Shown piece after piece: positions 43,194 through 52,597 of a stretch of 64,000 nt of DNA (position 1 is the first letter of the stretch; each line of letters begins with the position of its first letter). Under the pieces are notes generated by a model. That model was not told the origin of the DNA. It made no database searches and saw only the letters and a list, made by a program, of their open reading frames with translations. The DNA comes from JAKOUL01 sp035378845 (GTDB lineage: Bacteria; Dictyoglomota; Dictyoglomia; Dictyoglomales; Dictyoglomaceae). The stretch lies in contig DAOSUP010000001.1 in the NCBI GenBank assembly GCA_035378845.1, positions 62,001 through 126,000 on the forward strand. Reading direction: 5' to 3'. A program made the position numbers and the translations under genes.

Positions 43194-43520
43194 ATGATGG
43201 AAGAAAAAATTAAAGATGTCATTTCTTTAATTCATGATAAAGAAAAAGAAGTTGAGAAAGAAGTAGAAGAGGCTAAGGGATTTTGGGAAAACTGGTTAAA
43301 GGAGAAGATAAACGAACGGCTTTTGCAAGAAGAAAAGGAAAGGGAAAAAATCTTAGAAGAATTAGCTGAACTTGAACAGACTCATAAAAAGGAGCTTTTA
43401 GAGAAAGAAAAAGAATTAGAGAATAAATATGAAGAGGATCTTAAAAGATATAGAGAAAGGTTAAATTCTAATCTTCCAAAAGCTTTGGAATTCATATTAG
43501 ATAAGATAAGGGAAGAATAA
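43194..43520 (+). CDS. V-type ATPase subunit G/H-like peripheral-stalk protein
   Basis: 108 residues, almost wholly a charged coiled coil of Lys and Glu heptads (about residues 10-95), with no membrane segment. This is the expected size, composition and first position of the archaeal-type H (AhaH/NtpF/G) stalk subunit, which pairs with subunit E. Sequence identity is low in this family, so the call rests on position in the operon G/H-I-K-E-C-F-A-B-D. The start is one of two tandem ATGs (43194, 43197). Confidence 0.82.
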   Translation: MMEEKIKDVISLIHDKEKEVEKEVEEAKGFWENWLKEKINERLLQEEKEREKILEELAELEQTHKKELLEKEKELENKYEEDLKRYRERLNSNLPKALEFILDKIREE

Positions 43521-43522
43521 AT

Positions 43523-45502
43523 ATGGCTATTTTAAAACTTGAGAGATTCTGGGTAGTTCTCCCTAAGGATGAAGAAGGAAAAATCTTAGAAATATTTAAG
43601 GGTTTTCCTAATATACATTGGGAAAAGCTCTCCTCAGAAGTTTCTACATCTGGTGGGGGGACTTACGGAGAAGCTATAGGAAAAATTGAAGAGATATTGA
43701 AAATATTAATGCGACTTTTTCCAGAAAAAAAGGGACTTCTTGAAGCGTTTTTTGCAGGAAGAGAAGAAATAGATGATGTAGAATTTGAAAGATTAAGAAG
43801 TGAGATCCATTTGGAAAGTATATATGAAGAGTTAAAATCAATAGAGAAAACCCTCAATATATTAGAGGAAAAAGAAAAATTTCTTCTTTCTTTATATGAT
43901 GAGACTGCTTACTGGTCTGAATTAGAAGATAGTCTTGATTTTCCAAGGACTTTTAAGAGATTTATTCTCTACAGTGGAAGCTTTAAGCCGGAAAACTGGA
44001 AGAAGTTTTTAGAGGATGCAAAAGATATTTTGGAAGTTTCTTGGTATAAGGTTATCAATACATCAAGAGAAACTAAAGTTATTTTTTTAATCCCTAAGGA
44101 AAATAAGCCTACTTTTGAGGAATTGCTTCAAAAATATAATTTTGATTATAGAAGAATTCCTTATCTGAAAGGAACACCATCTGAAAATCTAAAGAGAATT
44201 TCTTCTTCTCTTGAAAAATCAAAGCAAGATTTGGCTAAACTTTTAGATAGAGCTAAGAGTATAGCAGAGAAAAAGAGAAATATTTTAGCATGGTATGACT
44301 ATTTTATATCAAAGAGTTCAGAGCAGAAAATAAATGAATATCCTTATAAGAGTAGATTTTTTGATATATTTTCTGGATGGATTCCAAAGAGGGATAAAAA
44401 CAAGTTTTTAGATGCATTAAAGGCAAGAATTTCTAATTGTGGCTTTGAGACCAGAGATCCACTTCCTGAAGAAGACCCTCCAGTTATTTTAGAAAATCCT
44501 AAAATAATTAGACCTTTTGAATTTCTTACAAAATTATATGGTCTTCCCCCTTATGGTTTCATTGATCCTACGCCCTTTATGGCGCCCTTTTATATGTTGT
44601 TCTTTGGCATCTGCTTAGGAGATGTGGGATATGGAACTCTCTTGCTTCTATCTACAATTTGGATTAAAAAGAAATTTGGTCCGGAAGAGGATACTAAGGA
44701 CTTGATTGATTTACTTTCTGTCTTAAGCATCCCTTCTATTTTTATTGGAATACTTACATGGAGTTTCTTCGGAAATCAAATATTTTTAGGACCTGATGGA
44801 AAGTTTTTAGGAATACTACCTTTGATTAATCCAAGTCAGGATCTTATCGCTGCTTTAGGAATCTCGCTATTTATTGGAATAATAGCTCAATTCTATGCAC
44901 TTATTTTGAGATTTATATCCTGTTTGAAAGTGGGAGATTGGCAAGGTGCTCTCTATGATGCAGGACTTTGGATATTATTTTTAGGTTCACTCCTTTTATA
45001 TTTTGGATCCCAAGCCCTTAATATTATCCTTCCTCTCCCTATAGATATCTTTAAATATCTTATTTTTGTTGGGCTTGTTGGTCTTGTACTTACTCAGGGA
45101 AGAGATCATAAAGGGATTGCAAGGTTTGTTGTGGGATTGATAAGTTTATATGGAATATTGGGAGGGTATGGTCTTACTTCTTTTATGGGAGATATTCTTT
45201 CTTATTCCAGGCTTTTTGCTTTAAACCTTGTAGGATCTATTTTTGGATTTGTGATTACAGACTTAGCAAATATGCTAAGAGGTATTCCTATAGTAGGTTG
45301 GGTATTACTGGTTTTGATCTGGGTAGGAGGTCAACTTTTGAATTTTGTACTCAGTGCCCTCTCTGCCTTTATCCATTCTACAAGGCTTCAGTTTCTTGAG
45401 CTTTATGGAAGGTTCTTTGTAGACGGTGGTAGAAAGTTTTTACCTTTTAAGGCTGAAGGAAAGTTTTTTAAAGTAAAGAAAAATTACGATGGGAGGTATT
45501 AG
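43523..45502 (+). CDS. ntpI: V-type ATP synthase subunit I (a)
   Basis: The membrane stator that carries the ion half-channels. 659 residues: a cytosolic N-terminal half of about 330 residues, then seven or eight membrane segments. 'YGLPPYGFIDPTPFMAPFYMLFFGICLGDVGYG' spans the transition (motifs PPYGFIDPTPF and GICLGDVGYG). The essential Arg is expected in 'DILSYSRLFALNLVG' near residue 565. It is typical of bacterial and archaeal V/A-type enzymes. Confidence 0.94.
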   Translation: MAILKLERFWVVLPKDEEGKILEIFKGFPNIHWEKLSSEVSTSGGGTYGEAIGKIEEILKILMRLFPEKKGLLEAFFAGREEIDDVEFERLRSEIHLESIYEELKSIEKTLNILEEKEKFLLSLYDETAYWSELEDSLDFPRTFKRFILYSGSFKPENWKKFLEDAKDILEVSWYKVINTSRETKVIFLIPKENKPTFEELLQKYNFDYRRIPYLKGTPSENLKRISSSLEKSKQDLAKLLDRAKSIAEKKRNILAWYDYFISKSSEQKINEYPYKSRFFDIFSGWIPKRDKNKFLDALKARISNCGFETRDPLPEEDPPVILENPKIIRPFEFLTKLYGLPPYGFIDPTPFMAPFYMLFFGICLGDVGYGTLLLLSTIWIKKKFGPEEDTKDLIDLLSVLSIPSIFIGILTWSFFGNQIFLGPDGKFLGILPLINPSQDLIAALGISLFIGIIAQFYALILRFISCLKVGDWQGALYDAGLWILFLGSLLLYFGSQALNIILPLPIDIFKYLIFVGLVGLVLTQGRDHKGIARFVVGLISLYGILGGYGLTSFMGDILSYSRLFALNLVGSIFGFVITDLANMLRGIPIVGWVLLVLIWVGGQLLNFVLSALSAFIHSTRLQFLELYGRFFVDGGRKFLPFKAEGKFFKVKKNYDGRY

Positions 45503-45503
45503 T

Positions 45504-45977
45504 ATGATAGGGTTAACAATTGCTCTTATTGGAGCTGCTCTTGGAGCAGCTCTTGCATCAGCAGGTTCTGCAAAGGGAGTAGGAATAGCAGGAGAAGCTG
45601 TTGCTGGAGTGCTTTCTGAAAAATCAGATCTTTTTGGTACGGCACTTATCTTACAAGCACTTCCTGGAACTCAAGGGTTCTACGGATTTATTGGAGCCTT
45701 TTTAATTCTTCTGAGATTAGGACTGCTTGGTGGTAATGTTCCTAACCTAACCCTTGAACAAGGACTTGCAGTATTTGCAGTAAGTATCCCTCTTATGGTT
45801 GGTGAGTTTATGAGTGCAATTTGGCAGGGTAAAGCTAGTGCTGCTGCATTGCAGATGATAGCCCAAAATCCTGAGACTTCTGGACAAGCAATAATTATTT
45901 CTGCTTTAGTTGAGACATATGCTATTCTCTCTCTTATTATATCTATTATACTTCTTTTCTTTGGAGTGAAAATCTAA
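45504..45977 (+). CDS. ntpK: V-type ATP synthase subunit K (rotor ring c subunit)
   Basis: 157 residues, four membrane segments as two hairpins. ATG 45504 is chosen for GGGAGG at 45491-45496. Ion ligands match the sodium set of Enterococcus hirae NtpK: Leu53, Thr56 and Gln57 in 'ALPGTQGFYG', Gln108 in 'AIWQGKAS', and the carboxylate Glu137 in 'LVETYAIL'. The Gln108-to-Glu137 distance (29) equals that in NtpK (Gln110-Glu139). Only one carboxylate per double hairpin is present. This predicts sodium rather than proton coupling. Confidence 0.94.
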   Translation: MIGLTIALIGAALGAALASAGSAKGVGIAGEAVAGVLSEKSDLFGTALILQALPGTQGFYGFIGAFLILLRLGLLGGNVPNLTLEQGLAVFAVSIPLMVGEFMSAIWQGKASAAALQMIAQNPETSGQAIIISALVETYAILSLIISIILLFFGVKI

Positions 45978-46543
45978 TGTCTTTGGATAATGTGTTAGAA
46001 AGACTTGAAAAAGAAAAACAAAGTCAGATTCAAGAAATAAAAGATAAGAAAGAAAAAGAATTCTTAAACTTTGCTACCGAAAAAGAAGCAGAAATTCAAA
46101 AATGGAAAGATGAACAGAGAATGAAGCTTGAGGAGAAAATTAAATCGGAAGAATCGGCTCTGCTTTCTAAAAAAAGATTAGGTTATAAAGTAAAAGTAGC
46201 AGGACTTGAGGTAGAGATTGTAAATAATTTGAAGAAAGAAGTTCTTTCTAAGATAAAAGAGTTATCTCAAGAAGAGTATCAAAAGATGTGGGAGAGGATT
46301 ATTGAGAGAGATAGTCTTAGAGATGCAAGAATTTATCTTTCAAAGGAAGAAAATAAATTAGATGTAAAGAGACTGAAACAAAAGTATAATTTGGAAGTTA
46401 TGAACGAAAGGGTAGAAGGGGCAGGAGGATTTATCTTAGAAAAGGGAGATTTTGTTGTAGATCTTACTTTAGAGGTTATTCTTGAAGAGTTTTTTGATAG
46501 ATATCTTTTGGATATAGCTAAAATATTACGTGGTGAAGAATAG
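45977..46543 (+). CDS. ntpE: V-type ATP synthase subunit E
   Basis: 188 residues: an N-terminal Lys/Glu-rich coiled coil (about residues 1-65), then a globular end with 'VEGAGGFILEKGDFVVDLTLEVILEEFFDRY' features (GAGGFIL, VDLTLE), typical of the E stalk subunit. It starts inside the subunit K stop (TAATG). Confidence 0.9.
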   Translation: MSLDNVLERLEKEKQSQIQEIKDKKEKEFLNFATEKEAEIQKWKDEQRMKLEEKIKSEESALLSKKRLGYKVKVAGLEVEIVNNLKKEVLSKIKELSQEEYQKMWERIIERDSLRDARIYLSKEENKLDVKRLKQKYNLEVMNERVEGAGGFILEKGDFVVDLTLEVILEEFFDRYLLDIAKILRGEE

Positions 46544-46545
46544 TT

Positions 46546-47412
46546 ATGTATGAGGAATATCTTTTCTTATCTACAAATTTAAAAGCTAAATTCCCTAAAT
46601 TTATAGATAAGGCTCAATGGGAATGGCTTAAAAATGCCAATCTTACAGATTTGCTGGACTGGCTAAAAGAAACGTCATATGCTTTTATTTCTGAAATAGG
46701 ATATCAGGAAATTGTTAGGATTTTAACTGAAGATTTAAAGCTGATCTCTAAAACTGTAAAAAGTCCTTATATAGAGATAATGCTCTTTGATCTAATGGTT
46801 CATGATGTAAGAAATTTGATAGAGGGAATAGAGATTTCAGGAAAGAGAGAGGTATTTTACGGATTACCTTATAGTCCATATTTTGGAGATCTTAAGAAAG
46901 AAATTTTAAATAGATTAACTAAAATATGGCAAGAAACTAAGGATTTGCGCATGTTAAATCTTTTTGTTGATGTAGCAGCATTAAATCTTTCTAAGGAGTT
47001 CTTAGAAGATTTAGAAAGTGAAAAAGTGAAAAATTTTTGGAAGTTAAGAAATAATCTTTATTTAATAAAGGTGTTATTACGAATTAAAAAGATAAACATA
47101 TCTCCAGAGATTCTTAAAAAAATAGATTTACCTAAGACTGATCCTGAGGAGCTTGTCAATTCCTTAGGTAAACCATATATAGAATTTTTGAAGGAAGTAG
47201 AGAATGAAGATATAGATCTTTTAATTAAGAAATATCTTTTCAATTTTATGCGAAAAAACTTTAAGAATGTGGTAAGTGGACCAGAAGTGGTGTTATATTA
47301 TTTTTATAATAAGCTTTGGGAGATGGAAGATCTGTTAACTCTTATAGAGAGTAAAAGAAATAAAATTCCTAATCAAATCTGGGAGAAAGGACTACTAAAA
47401 ATAAATGATTGA
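46546..47412 (+). CDS. ntpC: V-type ATP synthase subunit C (d)
   Basis: 288 residues, all-helical, of the V-ATPase AC39/C family, linking the central stalk to the rotor ring. Family cues are the phased helical blocks and 'NLIEGIEIS', 'VDVAALNLSKEFL' and a late 'ENEDIDLLIKKYLFNFMRK'. The family is divergent and the position between E and F supports the call. It overlaps subunit F by 8 nt. Confidence 0.85.
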   Translation: MYEEYLFLSTNLKAKFPKFIDKAQWEWLKNANLTDLLDWLKETSYAFISEIGYQEIVRILTEDLKLISKTVKSPYIEIMLFDLMVHDVRNLIEGIEISGKREVFYGLPYSPYFGDLKKEILNRLTKIWQETKDLRMLNLFVDVAALNLSKEFLEDLESEKVKNFWKLRNNLYLIKVLLRIKKINISPEILKKIDLPKTDPEELVNSLGKPYIEFLKEVENEDIDLLIKKYLFNFMRKNFKNVVSGPEVVLYYFYNKLWEMEDLLTLIESKRNKIPNQIWEKGLLKIND

Positions 47413-47737
47413 AGGGAAGATTGCCATAATAGGATTAGATAGCTTGGTTGAGATCTTTAGAGTTTTTGGGTTAGATGTATTTCCAGTGAGAAATGCAGAT
47501 GAGGCATTTGAGATATATAGCAATCTTTCTGAAGATGAGTATCCTGTTATTGTTGTTCTTGAAAGTGTAGCAGGTAAAATCATAGAAGGTTCCAAAAAGG
47601 AAGCTCTATTAATTCTTCCAGATACTTTTTCAGATAAGAAATTAGGAGAGGAAATTTTAAGAGATTTGGCGGAAAAAGCCTTAGGCATAGATATTTTTGC
47701 TGAAGGAGAGGGATATTATGGAAGGGAAAATAGTTAG
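47405..47737 (+). CDS. ntpG: V-type ATP synthase subunit F
   Basis: 110 residues with a Rossmann-like start 'KIAIIGLDSLVEIFRVFGLDVFPV' (motifs IIGLDSLVEIFRVFGLDV), then 'EYPVIVVLES' and a C-terminal helix, as in the F subunit on the central stalk. The last 20 nt overlap the start of subunit A. Confidence 0.88.
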   Translation: MIEGKIAIIGLDSLVEIFRVFGLDVFPVRNADEAFEIYSNLSEDEYPVIVVLESVAGKIIEGSKKEALLILPDTFSDKKLGEEILRDLAEKALGIDIFAEGEGYYGRENS

Positions 47738-49487
47738 AGTAGCAGGTCCTCTTGTAGTAGCAAAAGGACTTGCTAATGTAAAGATGTATGAAATGGTACG
47801 TGTGGGTGATCTGGAATTATTTGGTGAAGTGATAGGTTTAGATAACGATTTGGTATATGTTCAGGTATATGAAGAGACACAAGGTATAGGTCCAGGAGAG
47901 CCTGTCTATCCTCTTGGAGAACCATTAAGTGTAGAGCTTGGACCTGGTATTATAGGACAGATTTATGATGGAATTCAGAGACCTCTAAATAAGCTTGCGG
48001 AGAAAAGTGGAGTATTTCTAAGTAAAGGGCTTTTCCTTCCTTCTTTAGATCGGGATAAAAGATGGGATTTTGAGGCTAAGAACATAGAAGGAGAGTATGT
48101 AGAAGGTGGAGATATCTTAGGAATTGTTTATGAAACTTCGGCTTTAGAGCACAGAATATTAGTTCCTCCTCAGTTAAAAGGGAAGATTTTAGAATTAAGG
48201 AGCGGATCTTTTACTGTAGAAGAACCAATAGGCATATTAGAAGATGAAGAAGGTAAAAAGATAGAGTTAAAGCTAATGCATAAGTGGCCTGTAAGATATC
48301 AGAGACCTGTAAAAGAGAAGTTGCCTCCTAATATTCCACTTATTACGGGACAAAGAGTAATTGATACATTCTTTCCTTTAGTAAAGGGGGGAACTGCTTG
48401 TGTGCCTGGTCCTTTTGGTAGTGGAAAGACTATTATTCAACATCAACTTGCAAAATGGGCAGATAGTGACGCTATTGTCTACATAGGTTGTGGAGAACGT
48501 GGAAATGAAATGACAGAGGTGTTGATAGAATTTCCAGAGCTTAAGGATCCAAGAACAGGGAAACTATTAATGGAGAGGACTATTCTTATTGCTAATACTT
48601 CTAATATGCCGGTAGCTGCAAGAGAGGCATCAGTTTTCACAGGTATAACTATTGCAGAATATTTCAGAGACATGGGATATCATGTGGCACTAATGGCTGA
48701 TTCTACTTCTCGTTGGGCGGAGGCAATGAGAGAAATTTCAGGAAGACTTGGAGAGATGCCTGGAGAAGAGGGATACCCAGCTTATTTGGCATCTCGTATT
48801 GCAAGCTTTTATGAAAGATCAGGATTTGTTCGTTGTTTAGGAAAAGATAATAGACTCGGTTCTATTAGTATAATTGGTGCAGTTTCTCCTCCCGGAGGAG
48901 ATCTGTCTGATCCAGTAGTACAAGCGACTTTAAGAGTAACAAAAGTATTCTGGGGACTTGATGCAAGGCTTGCTTTTAGTAGGCATTTCCCTGCGGTAGA
49001 TTGGTTGGTTAGTTATTCTTTGTATTTAGAACCTGTAAGTAAGTTTTGGAAGGAAAAAATAGCAGAAGATTGGTATGAAATGAGGCAGGAGGCTATGTCT
49101 ATACTTCAAAGAGAGGCAGAATTACAAGATATTGTAAGATTGGTGGGTATGGAAGCTTTGTCACCGCAGGATAGGCTTATCTTGGAGACAGCAAGATCTA
49201 TAAGAGAAGACTTCTTGCATCAAAATGCTCTTCATGAAGTAGATACATACACATCTTTGAGGAAGCAGTATCTTATGCTGAAAAATATCCTGAATTTTCA
49301 CGGTGTTGCTTTAAAACTGATAGACGAAGGAATATCTCTTTCGGAGATATTGAGATTTCCTGAGAGAGAAAAGATATCAAGGATGAAGTTTATCTCGGAA
49401 GATAGAATTGATGAAATTGAAGAACTTCTTGATGAGGTTAATAATAAGCTTTATGGGATAAAGGAGGGTGCAAGAGAACATGCCTAA
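47718..49487 (+). CDS. ntpA: V-type ATP synthase catalytic subunit A
   Basis: 589 residues from ATG 47718, chosen for AAGGAG at 47703-47708; the frame opens earlier, at a TTG. Walker A is 'GPFGSGKTIIQHQ' (about residue 233), the catalytic carboxylate lies in 'GCGERGNEMTEVL', and 'ALMADSTSRWAEAMREISGRLGEMPGEEGYPAYL' is split over residues 320-355. The A-type bulge region is present, separating it from F-type beta. No intein. Confidence 0.97.
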   Translation: MEGKIVRVAGPLVVAKGLANVKMYEMVRVGDLELFGEVIGLDNDLVYVQVYEETQGIGPGEPVYPLGEPLSVELGPGIIGQIYDGIQRPLNKLAEKSGVFLSKGLFLPSLDRDKRWDFEAKNIEGEYVEGGDILGIVYETSALEHRILVPPQLKGKILELRSGSFTVEEPIGILEDEEGKKIELKLMHKWPVRYQRPVKEKLPPNIPLITGQRVIDTFFPLVKGGTACVPGPFGSGKTIIQHQLAKWADSDAIVYIGCGERGNEMTEVLIEFPELKDPRTGKLLMERTILIANTSNMPVAAREASVFTGITIAEYFRDMGYHVALMADSTSRWAEAMREISGRLGEMPGEEGYPAYLASRIASFYERSGFVRCLGKDNRLGSISIIGAVSPPGGDLSDPVVQATLRVTKVFWGLDARLAFSRHFPAVDWLVSYSLYLEPVSKFWKEKIAEDWYEMRQEAMSILQREAELQDIVRLVGMEALSPQDRLILETARSIREDFLHQNALHEVDTYTSLRKQYLMLKNILNFHGVALKLIDEGISLSEILRFPEREKISRMKFISEDRIDEIEELLDEVNNKLYGIKEGAREHA

Positions 49488-50862
49488 GGAGTATACATTG
49501 GTATCTAAGATAAGTGGACCTCTTGTTTTTGTAGAGAATATTGAAGATATAAAATACGGAGAAGTAGTAGAAGTAAAACTTTCAAATGGAGAAATTAGAC
49601 AAGGACAAATTTTAGAAGCTCAAGAAGGTGCGGCATTAATTCAGATGTTTACAAGTACGCAAGATTTATCTCTTAAAGGGATGAGAGTAAAATTTTTAGG
49701 ACATGGCCTTGAGATAAATCTTGCCCCAGCTATTTTGGGAAGAACTTTTGATGGACTTGGAAGACCAATAGATGGTGGACCCGAGATTATTCCTCAAAAA
49801 AGAATGGATATTAATGGAAGTCCTATAAATCCTTATTCTCGTGAATATCCGTCAGAGTTTATACAAACAGGAATCTCTGCTATAGATGGAATGAATACAT
49901 TAGTTAGAGGGCAAAAACTTCCTATCTTTTCAGGAGCAGGGCTTCCTCACTCTGCGCTTGCGGCTCAGATTGCAAGACAAGCAAGACTTTTAAATGAAGA
50001 AGAGAAATTTGCGGTAGTCTTTGGAGCTATGGGTATAACCTTTGAAGAAGCAAACTTTTTTATAGAGGATTTTAGGAAAACAGGTGCTTTGGAAAGGACT
50101 GTACTTTTTATAAACCTTGCGGACGATCCTGTTATTGAAAGACTTGCAACTCCTAAATTTGCTCTTACAGCAGCAGAATATCTTGCTTTTGAATTAGATA
50201 TGCATGTGCTTGTAATTCTGAGTGATATGACTAATTATGCAGAAGCTTTGAGAGAAGTCTCTGCAGCAAGAAAAGAGGTTCCTGGAAGAAGAGGATATCC
50301 AGGTTATCTTTATACAGATCTTGCTACTCTGTATGAGAGAGCAGGAAAGATAAGGGGAAAAAAAGGTTCTATAACCTTAATACCTATTCTTACTATGCCT
50401 GAGAATGATAGAACTCATCCAATTCCAGATTTAACAGGATATATAACTGAGGGACAGATTTTTTTAAGCCAAGAGCTTCATAGAAGAGGTATTTATCCTC
50501 CTATTGATGTACTTCAATCTCTATCAAGACTTATGAGAGGTGGGATTGGAGAAGGAAGAACGAGAAAAGATCATAATGATCTTTCTAACCAGCTTTATGC
50601 TGTTTATTCTCGTGGACTTGAGGCGAAAGAGCTGGCAGTAGTTTTAGGAGAAGCTGCTTTAACAGAAGAAGATATTCAATTTTTAAACTTTGCTGATGAA
50701 TTTGAGGATAAATTTGTAAGACAAGGAGAATATGAGAATAGAGGTGTCTTTGAGACATTAGAGCTTGGCTGGAGACTTCTAAGAAAACTTCCAAGAGCAA
50801 GTCTTAATAGAGTAAGACCTGAATATCTTGATGAATTCTGGGGGAAAGAAGATGCCTCTTAA
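49480..50862 (+). CDS. ntpB: V-type ATP synthase subunit B
   Basis: 460 residues from ATG 49480; the in-frame GTG at 49468 overlaps the ribosome binding site AAGGAGGG (49461-49468) and is excluded. It is the non-catalytic nucleotide-fold partner of subunit A: 'GLGRPIDGGPEI', 'IQTGISAIDGMNTLVRGQKLPIFSGAGLPHS' (with SGAGLPHS in place of a Walker A), 'ILSDMTNYAEALREVSAARKEVPGRRGYPGYLY' in parts. Confidence 0.97.
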   Translation: MPKEYTLVSKISGPLVFVENIEDIKYGEVVEVKLSNGEIRQGQILEAQEGAALIQMFTSTQDLSLKGMRVKFLGHGLEINLAPAILGRTFDGLGRPIDGGPEIIPQKRMDINGSPINPYSREYPSEFIQTGISAIDGMNTLVRGQKLPIFSGAGLPHSALAAQIARQARLLNEEEKFAVVFGAMGITFEEANFFIEDFRKTGALERTVLFINLADDPVIERLATPKFALTAAEYLAFELDMHVLVILSDMTNYAEALREVSAARKEVPGRRGYPGYLYTDLATLYERAGKIRGKKGSITLIPILTMPENDRTHPIPDLTGYITEGQIFLSQELHRRGIYPPIDVLQSLSRLMRGGIGEGRTRKDHNDLSNQLYAVYSRGLEAKELAVVLGEAALTEEDIQFLNFADEFEDKFVRQGEYENRGVFETLELGWRLLRKLPRASLNRVRPEYLDEFWGKEDAS

Positions 50863-51457
50863 AGTTAATCCTAATAGAATGGAGCTTTTAAAACTTAAAA
50901 GAAGACTTGTTATTGCAAAGAGAGGTCATAAGCTTCTTGAGGATAAGTTAGAAGGACTTATCCGAAGATTTATGGAAGAGACTCGGAATTATAAAATATT
51001 TAGAGATATTGTAGAAAAAGAATTTTTAGAATTTTTAGCTTTAGGCGGCTTTACCTATATAAAGATGTCGGGACCTTTATGGGAGAGTCTAATCTATGTA
51101 AATGAAGGAAAGACCACTCTTACTCAAAAAGTAGATAAGAAGATGAATATTACTGTGAGAGAAGCTGAAATAAAGGAGATTTATCATCCTTTGTATAGTC
51201 TTTTAGAGACTAATCCTTCTTTAGACTCTTTATCTCTGATGTGGGATAAACTTTTAGAAGATATGGTGGAACTTGCTAATAAGGAGAGATATTTTATTTC
51301 TCTTGCAGAAGAAATTGAGAGGACAAAAAGAAGAGTTAATGCCTTGGAATATAAACTTATTCCTCAAATAGAAGAAACTATAAAGTTAATTACAGTAAAA
51401 CTTGAAGAGCTTGAGAGAAGTAATTTCTTTAGGATGCTGAGATTGAAAGAGTTATAG
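50852..51457 (+). CDS. ntpD: V-type ATP synthase subunit D
   Basis: 201 residues from ATG 50852 (GGGGG at 50840-50844 upstream). It is the central shaft subunit, two long helices: 'PNRMELLKLKRRLVIAKRGHKLLEDK' at the N terminus (motif LKRRLVIAKRGHKLLEDK) and the C-terminal coiled coil 'ERTKRRVNALEYKLIP'. It overlaps subunit B by 11 nt and ends directly before alr. Confidence 0.94.
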   Translation: MPLKVNPNRMELLKLKRRLVIAKRGHKLLEDKLEGLIRRFMEETRNYKIFRDIVEKEFLEFLALGGFTYIKMSGPLWESLIYVNEGKTTLTQKVDKKMNITVREAEIKEIYHPLYSLLETNPSLDSLSLMWDKLLEDMVELANKERYFISLAEEIERTKRRVNALEYKLIPQIEETIKLITVKLEELERSNFFRMLRLKEL

Positions 51458-52597
51458 ATGGAAGAAAAACTTGCGTGGAAAGAGATAAATCTATCTGCCC
51501 TTTTACATAATTTGAGATTGATCCAAGCAATGATTGGGAGTAAGACAGATGTTATTGCGGTTGTTAAGGCTGATGCTTATGGGCATGGAGTAAAAGTTGT
51601 CTCAAGATTTCTTCAGAAATTTGGTGTGAAGAAATTTGCTGTAGCTTATGTAGATGAAGGCATAGAACTCAGGGAAATAGGAATAGAGGGAGATGTGATT
51701 ATTCTTTCCCCTCAACTAAAGGATGCTATTCCCTATTTATTTGAGTATAATTTGACACCTGTGGTTTCAGACATAGATTTTTTAAGAGAATTAGGTAAGT
51801 ATTCTCAAAGAAAGGAAAGAAATATAAAGTTTCATTTAGGAATAGATACAGGAATGGGAAGGGAAGGATTAGTACCACCTTTTAATATAGAAGAGATAAA
51901 AAATGCTCTAATAAATTTTAAAACTTTACATTTAGAAGCTATAACTTCTCACCTTTCTTCTCCAGAGGATAAAGAGGATCCATATAATCTTTTTCAAAAG
52001 AGAATTTTTGAAGAGGTTAGGCTAAGATTTAGAGAAGAAAAGGATATTTTTTCTCACCTTTTAAATACAGGGGGAATATTTAATTTTTCAGATTTCCATT
52101 ATCAAGGGGTAAGACCGGGAATATCTTTGTATGGCTATGGAAATGAAAAGCTTCAGCCAGTAATGGAAGTGAAAGCAAGAGTTACTCTTGTGAAAGAGCT
52201 TCCTTCAAACTGGGGAATTGGCTATGGTCACACTTTTATTACAGAATTTCCCACTCGTATTGCTCTTATTCCCATAGGATATGCTGATGGCTATCGTAGG
52301 GAATTATCTAATAAGGGTAGAGTATTAATAAAAGGAAAATATCATAGGGTTTTAGGAAGAATATCTATGGACCAATTTACTGTGGATATAAATGATGAAG
52401 AGGTTCAGGTTGGAGATATAGTTATAGTTATGGGAGAGGATAGTGAAAATAAAATAGATGCTCAGTGGATCGCTACAGTTTGTAGTACTATACCTTATGA
52501 GATTCTTACGGGCTTTGGATCCTCTAAAAGACTTAAAAATTTTTATAAATTTGAAGGTAAAATCTTAAAGGATCCTATTGGGGAATTGAATTTATAA
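51458..52597 (+). CDS. alr: Alanine racemase
   Basis: PLP enzyme making D-alanine for peptidoglycan. 379 residues with the PLP lysine in 'AVVKADAYGHGV' (about residue 38), 'GIDTGMGREG' (about residue 128), 'NTGGIFNFSDF', 'VRPGISLYGYG' (about residue 219), the catalytic Tyr in 'GIGYGHTF' and 'GRISMDQFTVDI'. It starts at the base after the subunit D stop. It ends overlapping the convergent gene by 23 nt. Confidence 0.96.
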   Translation: MEEKLAWKEINLSALLHNLRLIQAMIGSKTDVIAVVKADAYGHGVKVVSRFLQKFGVKKFAVAYVDEGIELREIGIEGDVIILSPQLKDAIPYLFEYNLTPVVSDIDFLRELGKYSQRKERNIKFHLGIDTGMGREGLVPPFNIEEIKNALINFKTLHLEAITSHLSSPEDKEDPYNLFQKRIFEEVRLRFREEKDIFSHLLNTGGIFNFSDFHYQGVRPGISLYGYGNEKLQPVMEVKARVTLVKELPSNWGIGYGHTFITEFPTRIALIPIGYADGYRRELSNKGRVLIKGKYHRVLGRISMDQFTVDINDEEVQVGDIVIVMGEDSENKIDAQWIATVCSTIPYEILTGFGSSKRLKNFYKFEGKILKDPIGELNL

